Assembly: GCA_903929355.1 (NCBI GenBank)
Contig: CAIYUN010000062.1
Span: 1-64,000, forward strand
Reading direction: 5' to 3'
Length of the DNA: 64,000 nt
Source: an uncultured Opitutaceae bacterium
GTDB taxonomy: Bacteria > Verrucomicrobiota > Verrucomicrobiia > Opitutales > Opitutaceae
The position numbers were made by a program, and so were the translations under genes. Under the pieces are notes generated by a model. It searched no databases. It was not told where the DNA came from and saw nothing but the letters and a program-made list of their open reading frames with translations. Of this stretch, positions 35,440 to 45,600 are shown piece after piece; position 1 is the stretch's first letter, and each line of letters starts with the position of its first letter.

Positions 35440-36549
35440 TCAAACGTCGCAGGCCACCGCGACGGTCTGGGCCTGGGCGGCGGCGATCGCCCCGGCGACG
35501 ACCACCCCGATGGTCTCATGGGTGTTGAAGTGCGCGTGAATCCGCCGGCGGGCGGCCGGCGGCAGCGCCAGTGCCCGTTCGCAGGCTTCCGCGAGCGCGG
35601 CGAGGTCCCCATGGGGATAGCGCATGATCAGCCCGGTCCGGGCCAGCCCGTCGAGTCGGTCTCCCGTGCGGGAATTCTCCGCCACCGGCACCAGGCCGAG
35701 GCAGCCGGCCCAGAACGGCCGGTCGGTGTGGGTGCGGCCCATGGCCGGGGTCGCAAATTTTCGCCCTTCCGGGCAGAAGGCAACCTGGTGCCGGTTCAGG
35801 CCGCCGCGGGCCGTCACATCAACCGAATGATCGGTGCTCGCGACAAACCGGTCCTTGAAGCGGGCCCGCAGAAAGGCGATCTGACGCTCCCGATGGGGCG
35901 TGAGACCAAGTTGCGAGCCAAGAAAATAGATACTGGTGTCGGGTGCCTCATGGCAGGGATGGGAAAAGGGGACGATGTTGGCCACCCAACTGCGGTGGAT
36001 CGTGGTGCAATCGACCGGCAGCAGGGAGGCGCCAAGAGGTTCCAGCGGCTGCTCATCGTGGATGAGCACGTCGAGGTGCGGGGCCAGGGCACGGAAACCC
36101 GGCATGGTGCGGCTGGCCTCGTCATAGGCGTAGAATAACACCCGGCCGCCGTTCCTCCGGGTGAAGGCGGCGACTTTGGCCGCCACCCCGGCGGGCAGTT
36201 CGCCCGGCTGCTGGCCGGTGAAGACCAGCCACCAGGTTTCGTCGGCGGGTCGGCTGGAAAAACTTCCCACAAAATCGCCGAGGCCGGCCGCCCCCAGCAC
36301 CTGCGCGGGCCGAAATTCCACGCCGGGATGGCTTAGTTCCGCGAGGCAACGCGCATTCTCCCCCTGCCAGTCGGAGTCGAGCCGCGCCATGCGCAACAGG
36401 CGCGGATCAGAGACCTGACCCAGCCGGTGGCTCAGGTCGGTTTCCGCGAGGCCGGCGAGGTGGCTTTCGGCCGAGGTCGGCCGACCCGCCCATGGACAGT
36501 AAATCCAAAGTCGGACCGCGGATTTGGGGTCGGGGTCGGACCAGCTCAT
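35440..36549 (-). CDS. Glycosyltransferase-like protein, first gene of the GT41 operon
   Basis: The 369-residue protein is not clearly assignable. A central run shows a GT-B-like order: W-W-L-V-F-T-G-Q-Q-P-G-E-L-P, V-L-F-Y-A-Y-D-E-A-S-R, V-L-I-H-D-E-Q, then a second half with I-Y-F-L-G-S-Q-L-G-L-T, Q-V-A-F-C-P-E-G-R-K-F-A-T-P, F-W-A-G-C-L-G-L-V-P-V and a C-terminal H-A-H-F-N-T-H-E-T-I-G. The second half resembles the donor-binding part of exostosin/CgeB-type glycosyltransferases, where a Pro-Glu-Gly/Cys-Leu-Pro-Val pattern is common. There is no signal peptide. A weak GGAAG precedes the ATG. Position as the leading gene 9 bp before paralogue 1 supports a glycan-transfer role. Confidence 0.55.
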   Translation of the reverse strand: MSWSDPDPKSAVRLWIYCPWAGRPTSAESHLAGLAETDLSHRLGQVSDPRLLRMARLDSDWQGENARCLAELSHPGVEFRPAQVLGAAGLGDFVGSFSSRPADETWWLVFTGQQPGELPAGVAAKVAAFTRRNGGRVLFYAYDEASRTMPGFRALAPHLDVLIHDEQPLEPLGASLLPVDCTTIHRSWVANIVPFSHPCHEAPDTSIYFLGSQLGLTPHRERQIAFLRARFKDRFVASTDHSVDVTARGGLNRHQVAFCPEGRKFATPAMGRTHTDRPFWAGCLGLVPVAENSRTGDRLDGLARTGLIMRYPHGDLAALAEACERALALPPAARRRIHAHFNTHETIGVVVAGAIAAAQAQTVAVACDV

Positions 36550-37018
36550 GCGGCTTCCGGGTCGTTAAAGGGGTGGGGAAAATACGGTGCCCCGGCCGGG
36601 TCGGGAGGGGTCGGGTGGCCGGGGTCGAAACGCAGGCACCTTCCCCAGGTCGAATCGGAATCGGCCGGGGCCGGACTGGTGTGCAATTCGTAAATAAAAG
36701 GAAGAATGGAACCGGCGGAGGAAATCATGCGCGGGTTGTTTTGCATGATTCGGGCCATTGCCATGGTTGGTGTTTCTACCGACTGTGGGGCAGTTAGTTA
36801 AAACTGAAACTTTCAGACCTCGGCACGTGGCCTGGAATCCCGCGCCGTGGCGGAAGAATTTGCCGCCCTGATATTGGCGGCAACGGAGGAGACAGCGAAT
36901 GATCAGGAGGAAAGAGAATAATTAGAGGGGAGCAAATGGCCGGTTTTGTTGGCAAAACCCCGGTGTTTCCTCCTTTCGGGTTAAGCCTGCGGCGCGATGT
37001 GCCGAAGACGTTGCCAAC
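36550..37018. other. Intergenic region between the GT41 operon and the HDOD gene
   Basis: This 469-bp divergent gap contains no supported gene. It holds the promoter of the six-gene operon (minus) and of the HDOD/kinase pair (plus). A small hairpin with a 7-bp stem (36942-36948 with 36953-36959, loop TTGG) lies about 60 bp before the HDOD start. G-rich runs occur at 36590-36640. I see no diagnostic operator. Confidence 0.4.
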
Positions 37019-37957
37019 GTGCAATCATCTTCCGCCCCCGATCTCTTGCCACGCGCCGAAACCGCCGGTGGCCCCTATTCCGACGATGAGATCCGCCGTC
37101 GCATCGAACGCTGCCCCAAACTGGCCTCCCTGCAGAGCATCAACCGCAAACTGGCCGGCTTGGTGGACTCGGAGCAGAGCTACACCACGCAGATCGCGGA
37201 GATCATCCGCCGGGACCCTTCGCTGACCGCCCGCCTGCTGCGGATGGTGAACAGCGTCTATTTCGGCCTGAGCGCCAAGGTCAACAGCATCGAGGAGGCG
37301 GTGCTCTACCTCGGACTGCGGCAGATCCGGGAGCTGTCCATGGCGACGCCAGTGATCGAGGATCTGGAGAAAATTGGCCAGTCCTCGCCGGCCCTCCCTT
37401 GGCGGGAGCTGTGGCGGCACTCGATCGGGACCGCGATCATGACCCGCGAAATCCTCGCGACCACGGATTTGCTGGTCGATGATGACACGGACTACATCAT
37501 CGGCCTGCTGCACAACGTGGGCAAGGTGGTGCTGGCCACGGCCTTTCCGCTGGAGTTTCAGGAAATCTTCGGCCGCGAGCATGAGAGCGCCGAGGCCGTG
37601 TGCGAGGCGGAGCGGGAGTTGGTCGGCTGGGACCATCCCATGATTGGCGGCTATTATTTGGAAAAGCACCGACTCGCGCCGGAGATTGTCGAGGCGGTCC
37701 GGTATCACGCCCAACCCGGGGGTGCGTCGGATTGCGCAGTGTATGCCGCCGCCGTCCAGGTCGCCGACCTGCTGGTCCGGGAGACCGGAATCAGCGGCGG
37801 GTTTGAACTGGTGCCGCCGCTGCCGATTGGCGCGGGTCAGCAATCCGAGGGCTGGCACATTCTGTTTGGAAAAAACGAACGCGAGGAGGCGCTCGCCAAG
37901 GCCGCCCTCGCCAATGCCATGAGCCAGCTGCCCGCGATGCTGAGCGGCATGGTCTGA
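37019..37957 (+). CDS. HDOD-domain signalling protein
   Basis: The 312-residue protein has a central HDOD domain (about 25-235): L-A-S-L-Q-S-I, I-I-R-R-D-P-S-L-T-A-R-L-L-R-M-V-N-S, S-I-E-E-A-V-L-Y-L-G-L and I-I-G-L-L-H-N-V-G-K-V-V-L, then H-P-M-I-G-G-Y-Y-L. HDOD is an HD-related domain lacking full catalytic residues; here L-H-N-V-G replaces the H-D pair, so it is probably non-hydrolytic and signalling. The gene starts with GTG and is followed after 6 bp by a hybrid histidine kinase, so the two form a signalling pair. Confidence 0.9.
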   Translation: MQSSSAPDLLPRAETAGGPYSDDEIRRRIERCPKLASLQSINRKLAGLVDSEQSYTTQIAEIIRRDPSLTARLLRMVNSVYFGLSAKVNSIEEAVLYLGLRQIRELSMATPVIEDLEKIGQSSPALPWRELWRHSIGTAIMTREILATTDLLVDDDTDYIIGLLHNVGKVVLATAFPLEFQEIFGREHESAEAVCEAERELVGWDHPMIGGYYLEKHRLAPEIVEAVRYHAQPGGASDCAVYAAAVQVADLLVRETGISGGFELVPPLPIGAGQQSEGWHILFGKNEREEALAKAALANAMSQLPAMLSGMV

Positions 37958-37963
37958 CCCGCC

Positions 37964-39886
37964 ATGAGCCCCACCCACCCCATTTCACTGGCGACGTTCC
38001 CGCCGGCTGCGGCCGACGCGCTGGAGCCCTGGGCGGGGAGCCTGGAGCTGGCCGTCCTGTTCGATCCCGAGGGGCGGATTCTGGCGGTCAACCGGGCGTT
38101 TGCGCGCAAGTTCGGGCACGCCGAGCCGACCTGGACCGGGCGGGCTTTGCCGTCGCTGCTGCATCCGGATGACGCCGATGACTGGGCCGAATCCATGCCG
38201 CGTCTGCGGCGTCCGCCCTTCCATCTCAGCCGCGAGCACCGCTGGCAGACCGCACAGGGCTGGCGCTGGCTGGCGTGGGAGGAGACGGCCCAGCGCGGTC
38301 CGGCCGGCGAACTGGTGACCGTGCGCGCCATCGGCCGCGATGTGACCCGACACCGGCTCTCCGAGGAGCATTTCCGGAAGATCGCCCAGGCGGTCGAGCA
38401 GGCGCCCGTGTCCATTGTGATGACGACGCCGGGCGGCATGGCCCAGTATGTGAACTCGCGCTTCACCGAAGTGACGGGCTACACACTGGAGGAAATTTTT
38501 GAGCGCGGGATTCCGGTGCTCCGCGAGGGGCACGCCAGCGAGTCCGCCTACCGCCAGTTCTGCGCCGTGGTCGCGGCCGGGCACAAATGGACCGGCGAGC
38601 TGCACACCCGCGGCAAGCACGGCCGCGAGGTCTGGGAGTTCGTCTCCGTCTCTCCGATCCGCAACCATCTTGACGAGATCACCCACCTTCTCTCCCTGCG
38701 GGAGGACATCACCGAGCGCAAAACGCTCGAGGACCAGCTGCGGCAGGCGCAGAAAATGGAGAGCATCGGCACGCTGGCCGGGGGCATCGCGCATGATTTC
38801 AACAACATCATCGCCATCATCCGCGGCTTCACCGAGCTGTCGCTGACCATCGCGCCGTCCGACCCGCGCCTCGTGCGCTACCTCGGCTCGGTCCATGACG
38901 CGGCGTTGCGGGCGTCGGGCTTGGTCGGGCAGATCCTCACTTTCAGCCGCAAAAACGAGGTGGCCTACCGGGCGGTCCGGCTGGACGAGGTCATCAACGA
39001 GCTGGTCGGGATGTTCGCGGAAACCTTCCCGCGCTCGATTGAGCTGCGCAAAAACCTGGACCGGTCCATCGAGGCCTTTTCCCTGGATCCGAACCAAATC
39101 CGCCAGGTCCTGGTCAACCTTTGCGTAAACGCTCGCGACGCGATGCCCGACGGGGGAGTGATCACGATTTCGACCCGCCGGGTGCCCGGCAGCCAGTTGG
39201 TGGCGCTCAAGGCCGACCCGGCACAGGAGTATGCGTGCATCAGCCTGGCCGACAACGGGCCCGGGATGTCGGCCGAGGTGCGCGCGCGGATTTTTGAACC
39301 TTTTTACACCACCAAGCAGGGCACCGGCGGCACCGGCCTGGGGCTCGCCGTGGTCTATGGGGTGGTCACGAACCACCACGGCCTGCTCGACCTGGAGACC
39401 GCGCCGGGCAAGGGGGCGACCTTTCATATTTATCTGCCGGTGAAAACCCGGCAGGACGACCTGCCGGCCCTTTATGGCCATGGTCGCGAGGCCCGCCTGT
39501 CGCCGGGGCGCGAGCGCGTACTCATCGTCGAGGACGAGGTGCCGCTCATGGAGCTCTTGGAGACGGTGATGATCAACGCGGGCTACGAGGTCCTGACCGC
39601 CGCCGACGGGGTCGAGGCGGTGGCCTGCCTCAAAAACTACGGCCGCCGGATGGACGCGGTGGTGCTCGATCTGAACATGCCCCGCCTCGGCGGCATTGAG
39701 GTGTTGAAATTTATCCGTCAGCATCATCCCGGGCTGCCGGTTTTGGTGATCAGTGGCCATCTGACGGCGGAGGTGAAGGACGAGCTGCGGGAACTGGGCC
39801 AGAACCACGTGTTGGAAAAACCCTTCGAGCTCTCCGCCCTGGGCGAGATGCTGCGCCAGACGGTCGACTCCCATAAATCCCACTGA
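37964..39886 (+). CDS. PAS-containing hybrid histidine kinase with C-terminal receiver
   Basis: The 640-residue protein has no membrane segment. Two PAS domains (about 25-130 and 140-260, with PAC tail E-D-I-T-E-R-K), an H-box G-G-I-A-H-D-F-N-N, an ATPase with L-V-N-L-C-V-N-A-R-D-A-M and D-N-G-P-G-M, G-T-G-L-G-L-A-V-V and a receiver domain (about 520-635) with V-E-D-E and V-V-L-D-L-N-M-P (phospho-Asp). It is a soluble sensor that would pass phosphate from His to its own Asp. No output domain is present, so a partner must act downstream; the upstream HDOD protein is a candidate. Signal unknown. Confidence 0.94.
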   Translation: MSPTHPISLATFPPAAADALEPWAGSLELAVLFDPEGRILAVNRAFARKFGHAEPTWTGRALPSLLHPDDADDWAESMPRLRRPPFHLSREHRWQTAQGWRWLAWEETAQRGPAGELVTVRAIGRDVTRHRLSEEHFRKIAQAVEQAPVSIVMTTPGGMAQYVNSRFTEVTGYTLEEIFERGIPVLREGHASESAYRQFCAVVAAGHKWTGELHTRGKHGREVWEFVSVSPIRNHLDEITHLLSLREDITERKTLEDQLRQAQKMESIGTLAGGIAHDFNNIIAIIRGFTELSLTIAPSDPRLVRYLGSVHDAALRASGLVGQILTFSRKNEVAYRAVRLDEVINELVGMFAETFPRSIELRKNLDRSIEAFSLDPNQIRQVLVNLCVNARDAMPDGGVITISTRRVPGSQLVALKADPAQEYACISLADNGPGMSAEVRARIFEPFYTTKQGTGGTGLGLAVVYGVVTNHHGLLDLETAPGKGATFHIYLPVKTRQDDLPALYGHGREARLSPGRERVLIVEDEVPLMELLETVMINAGYEVLTAADGVEAVACLKNYGRRMDAVVLDLNMPRLGGIEVLKFIRQHHPGLPVLVISGHLTAEVKDELRELGQNHVLEKPFELSALGEMLRQTVDSHKSH

Positions 39887-39904
39887 GCCGGACAGGGCGG
39901 ACAC

Positions 39905-40002
39905 GGAAGAGGCTTTAACGCGAAGACGCTGAGGCGCAGAGCCCAACCTTACCCTCTGCGCCTTCGCGCCTTTGCGTTGATGGATTGATTGGCGGTTTTC
40001 AA
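39905..40002 (+). repeat. ~100-bp imperfect palindromic repeat, copy 2
   Basis: This copy has TTTAACGCGAAGACGCTGAG, GCGCAGAG, the spacer AGCCCAACCTTA, then CTCTGCGCCTTCGCGCCTTT and TTGATGGATTGATTGGCGG. It lacks the inner AGGCGC segment of copies 1 and 3. It precedes the GH35 gene by about 105 bp. Confidence 0.88.
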
Positions 40003-40107
40003 AGTCGGCCGAAGCCAGGCTGTGCCTGGGTGCGGGCGCGAAAGATTTGAGCCTCGCGCACCCAGCTGGTGGCCGGCAACGTCCGGGTGAAACAGTTTTC
40101 CCACCCC

Positions 40108-42582
40108 ATGTCTTTCCGTAAAACTTTCGGCCGTTTCCTCCTTGTGCTTGGCTGGTCCTGCCTCGCGTTCGCGACGGTTGCCCGGGCGGAGGTCGTCACG
40201 ATTGACGCCACCACCCCCGCGCCCGCTCCGGCTGCGCTGCCGTTTGCCTCGGGTGGCAAGTCGCCCGACGGCCATACATTGGCCGTCAATTCACGTTACT
40301 TCACCCTCGATGGCCAGCCGTGGTTTCCGGTGATGGGCGAGTTTCACTTCTCGCGCTACCCGGCCGACGAGTGGGAGACCGAGCTGGAGAAGATGAAGGC
40401 CGGTGGCATCACCGTGGTCTCAACCTACGTTTTCTGGATATTCCATGAGGAGTCCCAGGGACAATTCGACTGGTCGGGTCAGCGGGATCTGCACCGCTTT
40501 GTCGCGCTCTGCCAGAAGCATGGCCTCTATGTCTGGCTGCGCGTCGGTCCTTGGGCTCATGGGGAGGTGCGCAATGGCGGTTTTCCCGACTGGTTGCTCA
40601 CGGCTGCGCCGCGTCGCCGGACGAACGACCCCGCCTATCTCGGTTTCGTGGAGACGTTTTTCAACCAGATCGGCCAGCAGGTCAAAGGGCAGTCCTGGGC
40701 GGACGGTGGGCCGATCATCGGGGTGCAGTTGGAGAACGAGTATCACCCCGGCGGCAACGGCGGGGTGCCCCACATGCAGCGGTTGCTCCAACTGGCCAAG
40801 GCCGCCGGGATCACGGCGCCCTTTTACAGCGCGACCGGTTGGGACAATGCCGTGGTGCCGACGACGGATTTCCTGCCGGTCTTTGGTGGTTACACCGAGC
40901 AGTTTTGGAGCAACAGCCTCAAGGAACTGCCGCCCAACGGGAACTTTTTCTTCACCAACATCCGCGCCGAAGACAACGTCATGGGCGACCTCTCGCCAAA
41001 AAACCCGGGTTACAACGCCAAGTATGATGGCTATCCTTTCCTCACTGCCGAGATGGGAGGAGGCATGGCCATCGCCTACCACCGGCGTCCGCTGATGGGG
41101 GCGGACGACTCGACGGTCGCCGCGCTCGTGAAGGTGGGCTCCGGCATCACCGGGCTCGGCTACTACATGTATCACGGGGGCACGAATCCCGACGGCAAAA
41201 CCTCCCTGGAGGAATCCCTGGGCCAGCCCGACGGCAACGGCTACAATGACATGGAGACCAAATCCTACGACTTTCAGGCCCCGCTGGGCGAATTCGGCCA
41301 GGTCAACCCGTCCTATCACACCATGCGGTTGTTGAATCTTTTTCTGGACGACTTCGGCGACCGCCTCGCCCCGATGACCGCGCATTTTCCTGACAAGCGG
41401 CCGGCCAACAACAACGACGCAACCACTCCACGGGTCACCGCCCGGACGGATGGCGACCACGGCTTTGTTTTCATCAGCAACTACGAGCGCAACTACCCGC
41501 TCGGCGACAAGAAGGATTTCCAGGTCGTCCTGAAACTCCCCGGGGGCGAAATGAAAATCCCGCGCCAACCGGTGACGATCCCGGATGGCGCCTACGCGAT
41601 CTGGCCGGTGAACCTGGACCTGGGTGGCGGGGTCACACTCTGTCAGGCCAGCGCCCAACTGGTCACCAAGCTCGACGACCCGGACATCTGGGTTTTCTTC
41701 GCCACACCCGGCGTCAGTCCAGAGTTTGTTTTCCAAATTGGCCCCAACGACCAGATCGACGCACACGACATACCTGGCGCAGTGGTTAAGCGCGAGGCGG
41801 ACAACATCGTCCTCGTTAGCGGTCTTATGCCCGGATTCGGCACCACGCTACGTCTCACGCGTGCCAGCGGGAAAACCACTCAACTGCTCTTGCTCAACCG
41901 CAGTCAGGTGCTCGATCTTCAAAAATCCCGGCTCGTTGACGGACGCAACCATCTGGTGCTGTTGCCAGCCCATCTGCACACTGTACTGCTTAACGCATCG
42001 GACGTCGAAAAGTTTCAGGCGCGCGTCTTCCCCTCACTTTCGCATGCCGGCCGTAGTTTCACTGAAGGAATATTCCAAAGCTTCAGTTTCGAGCAAAATT
42101 TCCCGATGCCCTATGCCGCCTTGGAGACAATAATGCAAACCAAGGAGGCCGCGCCCTCCGTCCCCGCCAAACTCAATCCCAACCCCAAGCGTCGAGTCGC
42201 CATGGAACCAGGTGACGCGGACTTCGATCGTGCCGCAGTCTGGGCGATCACGCTACCGGTCGAGGCACAGTCCGCCTCTTCCGGCCGTTTAATGCTCCAA
42301 ATTGACTACGAGGGCGACGTGGCCCGCCTCTATGCCGGCGACCGGCTCATCACCGACAATTTCTACAAAGGCACGTCGTTTGAGATCGGCCTCTGGCGGT
42401 TGACGCCGGAGGAATTGAAAAATGGTCTCACCCTTAAAATCCTCCCGCTGCGTGCCGACACGCCCCTTTATCTTCCACCCGGCGCGCGGCCCGCGTTCCC
42501 CGCCGGGGCCGACGCGCTTCGCCTGAAGTCCGTCCGTCTCGCGCCCATTTATGAGACGAGTCTAAACGTCTCCGCTCCCTGA
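40108..42582 (+). CDS. GH35 beta-galactosidase, exported
   Basis: The 824-residue protein has a signal peptide (1-27) and a GH35 TIM barrel (about 55-400). G-E-F-H-F-S-R-Y-P is the family entry motif, L-E-N-E-Y provides the acid/base (Glu211) and L-T-A-E-M-G-G-G the nucleophile region (Glu315). Several beta domains follow to the end. GH35 enzymes release terminal beta-galactose from polysaccharides and glycoconjugates. The start was placed at the ATG before the signal peptide; a GTG 13 codons upstream is also in frame. The 41.8-42.3 kb part looks a little less GC-rich in third positions than the first half, which may mark a recombined C-terminal domain. The next gene is DUF5107-TPR, a common carbohydrate-cluster partner. 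Confidence 0.94.
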   Translation: MSFRKTFGRFLLVLGWSCLAFATVARAEVVTIDATTPAPAPAALPFASGGKSPDGHTLAVNSRYFTLDGQPWFPVMGEFHFSRYPADEWETELEKMKAGGITVVSTYVFWIFHEESQGQFDWSGQRDLHRFVALCQKHGLYVWLRVGPWAHGEVRNGGFPDWLLTAAPRRRTNDPAYLGFVETFFNQIGQQVKGQSWADGGPIIGVQLENEYHPGGNGGVPHMQRLLQLAKAAGITAPFYSATGWDNAVVPTTDFLPVFGGYTEQFWSNSLKELPPNGNFFFTNIRAEDNVMGDLSPKNPGYNAKYDGYPFLTAEMGGGMAIAYHRRPLMGADDSTVAALVKVGSGITGLGYYMYHGGTNPDGKTSLEESLGQPDGNGYNDMETKSYDFQAPLGEFGQVNPSYHTMRLLNLFLDDFGDRLAPMTAHFPDKRPANNNDATTPRVTARTDGDHGFVFISNYERNYPLGDKKDFQVVLKLPGGEMKIPRQPVTIPDGAYAIWPVNLDLGGGVTLCQASAQLVTKLDDPDIWVFFATPGVSPEFVFQIGPNDQIDAHDIPGAVVKREADNIVLVSGLMPGFGTTLRLTRASGKTTQLLLLNRSQVLDLQKSRLVDGRNHLVLLPAHLHTVLLNASDVEKFQARVFPSLSHAGRSFTEGIFQSFSFEQNFPMPYAALETIMQTKEAAPSVPAKLNPNPKRRVAMEPGDADFDRAAVWAITLPVEAQSASSGRLMLQIDYEGDVARLYAGDRLITDNFYKGTSFEIGLWRLTPEELKNGLTLKILPLRADTPLYLPPGARPAFPAGADALRLKSVRLAPIYETSLNVSAP

Positions 42583-42602
42583 GTCATCCCGCCAATCCTC
42601 CG

Positions 42603-45600
42603 ATGTCCTCCGTCAGTGTCCGCCGCGAAGCGGTCGTCCTCCCAACCTACGAGCCGCACGCGCCCGACCGGAACCCGATGTTCCTGGAAAAACGGGTCTA
42701 CCAGGGTTCGAGCGGTCGCGTTTATCCGCTGCCATTCTGCGACCGCATTGCGGAAAAGGCCGTGCCACGGGTCTGGGACGCCATTTTTATCGAAAACCAA
42801 TATCTGCTGGTGATGATCCTGCCGCAGCTTGGCGGTCGCATCCACCGCGTCCTGGACAAGACCAACCACTACGACTTGGTCTATTACCAGCGGGTCATCA
42901 AGTCGGCGTTGGTCGGTCTGGCCGGCCCTTGGATTTCGGGCGGGATCGAGTTCAACTGGCCGCAGCATCACCGCCCCTCCACGTTCATGCCGGCGGACGT
43001 ACATATTGAGGAACACTCCGATGGCTCCGCGACCGTGTGGCTCTCCGAGCATGACCCAATGTGCCGGATGAAGGGCATGCACGGCGTCTGTCTCCATCCC
43101 GGCCGCGCGATCCTCGAGCTGAAGGCGCGGGTTTACAACCGCACGTCCGACCCGCAGACGTTCCTGTGGTGGGTCAACGCTGCCATCCGCGTCCACGAAG
43201 GCTACCAGTCTTTTTTCCCGCCCGACACCACCTACGTCGCCGACCACGCCAAACGGGCGATGAGCACGTTTCCACTCTGCACCGGCCGCTACTACGGCGT
43301 GGACTACGCCGCCCGCGCGAGGTCCGGCGTGCCCCCCGCCGAGCGTCCGCGGCAGTATGTTCCGTCCGATGGTTTGGAAAAATCCAAAATCCCAATTCCA
43401 AAATCCAAAATCGCGGCCTGCGCCGCGAATGATCTCTCCTGGTATGCCAACATCCCCGTGCCCACCTCCTACATGGCCATGGGCACGAGCGGGGACTTTT
43501 TTGGCGGCTACGACCACCAGGCGCAGGCCGGTCTCGTCCACTTCGCCGATCACCACATCGCGCCGGGAAAGAAGCAATGGACCTGGGGCAACCACGAGTT
43601 CGGTTATGCGTGGGACCGCAACCTCACCGACGCCGATGAGCACGGCGAACATGCTCCGTACATCGAGCTGATGGCGGGTGTCTTCACCGACAACCAACCG
43701 GATTTCTCCTGGCTCCAACCCGGCGAGACGAAGGCGTGGAGCCAGTATTGGTATCCCATCCAGAAAATCGGGCCCGCCCATCAGGCCAACTTGACCGCTG
43801 CCGTTTCGCTGGTAGTTGGCGCCGAAGGCCGGCGGATGGAAGCCCGGGTCGGTGTTGCCGTCACCTCCCCGCACGTCGGCGCGGTGGTCACGCTTTTCGC
43901 CAGAAACGAGCCTCTCGCCACCTTCCCCCGCAATCTGTCCCCGTCCTCCCCGCTCGTTGAGACCGTTGCCCTCCCGCGTGGAACGCATGCGACCGACCTC
44001 ACCCTGGCCGTCACCAATGCCGAAGGCCGTGAATTAATCCGGTACACTCCGGTCGCCCCAACTCCGCCCACCCAGGCCGAACTATCCCGCCAGTCAGCCA
44101 CCGAACCTCCGGCGCCCGCTGCGGTCGCCGGCAACGATGAGCTCTACCTCACCGGCCTTCACCTCGAGCAATACCGCCACGCCACGCGTGCGCCCGAGGA
44201 TTACTGGCGGGAGGGCCTGCGCCGCGACCCCGGCGACTCCCGCTGCCACCTCGCGCTCGGCCGCTGGCACGTCCGTCGCGGCGAGTTTGACGCCGCCGAA
44301 ACTCATCTGCGCGCCAGCCTCGCGCGCCTGACGCACCGCAATCCCAACCCCGCCGACGGCGAGGCCTACTATCAGCTCGGTCTCTGTCTCCGCCAGCAAG
44401 CGCTTTTCACTCCGCAGTCCGCAGTCCGCAATCCGCACTCAGAGTCCGCCTATGCGGCGTTTGCCAAAGCCGCCTGGAACCAGGCCTGGCAGGCCGCCGG
44501 CTTCCACGCGCTGGCGGAGATCGACTGCACCCGCCACGATTGGACCACGGCGCTCAATCACCTCGATCGCGCGCTCCGTTTGAGCACGGACAACCTCCGC
44601 GCCCGCAACCTCAAGGTGATGGTGCTGCGCCAGCTTAATCGTGAAACTGAGGCGGCCGCGCTATTGGCGGATACCCTCGCCCTGGATCCGCTCGACTGGT
44701 GGGCACGAGACCTTGACGGCCGGTCCCTGGACTGCCGCACACAAACCCGCCTGGACCTGGCGCTCGATTATGTCCGCGCGGGTTTCCACGCCCGGGCGCT
44801 CGCCCTCCTTGCCGTCGCCGGGGCCGAGGCTGACCCCGGCACCACTCCGTTGCTGAGCTATTACCGGGCCTGGCTATGTCAACTGATGGCTGACATTGCC
44901 TTGGTGCCGATCCACCTCGCGGCGGCGGCCAAAGCCTCACCGGCATACTGTTTTCCCGCGCGGGTGGAGGAGATCGCGATCCTGGAGTTTGCCATTGCCG
45001 CCAACCCGCGCGACGCCCGGGCGCCCTATTACCTGGGCAACCTGCTCTACGATCGCCGCCGCCATCGCGAGGCGATCAAGTGGTGGGAGCGCAGCGCGCG
45101 GCTGGACCCGAAATATTCGGTGGTTTGGCGTAACCTGGGCATCGGCTATTTCAATGTCCTGAAGCAGCCCGCCAAAGCGCGCGCCGCGTATGAGCGCGCC
45201 CGGCGGGCCAACCCCGCCGATGCCCGGCTCGTCTACGAGCGCGACCAGCTTTGGAAGCGGCTCGGTGTCGCTCCCGCCCGCCGCTTGCGCGAATTGGAGC
45301 GTCACCGCGGTCTGGTCGCGGCCCGTGACGATCTTTCCGTTGAATTGTGCGCGCTGTTCAACCAGACCGGCCGTCCGTGCGACGCTCTGGCCATCCTGAA
45401 CACACGCAAATTTCAGCCCTGGGAGGGAGGCGAGGGCGGTCCGCTCGCCCAGCACACCCGGGCGCTGCTGCTTTTGGGCCAGGCCGCGCTGGCCCATGTA
45501 GCCGGGGTCGCCGAGGCCATCACTCATTTCGAGGCCGCGCTCTCGGCCCCGGAGAATCTGGGCGAAGGGCGGCACCTCCTCGCCAACCAGAGCGACATCC

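Noticed and set aside
36492-36797. Plus-strand frame of 101 codons in the gap before the HDOD gene
   Set aside because: It overlaps the start of the glycosyltransferase-like gene, is Gly/Arg-rich and has no homology.
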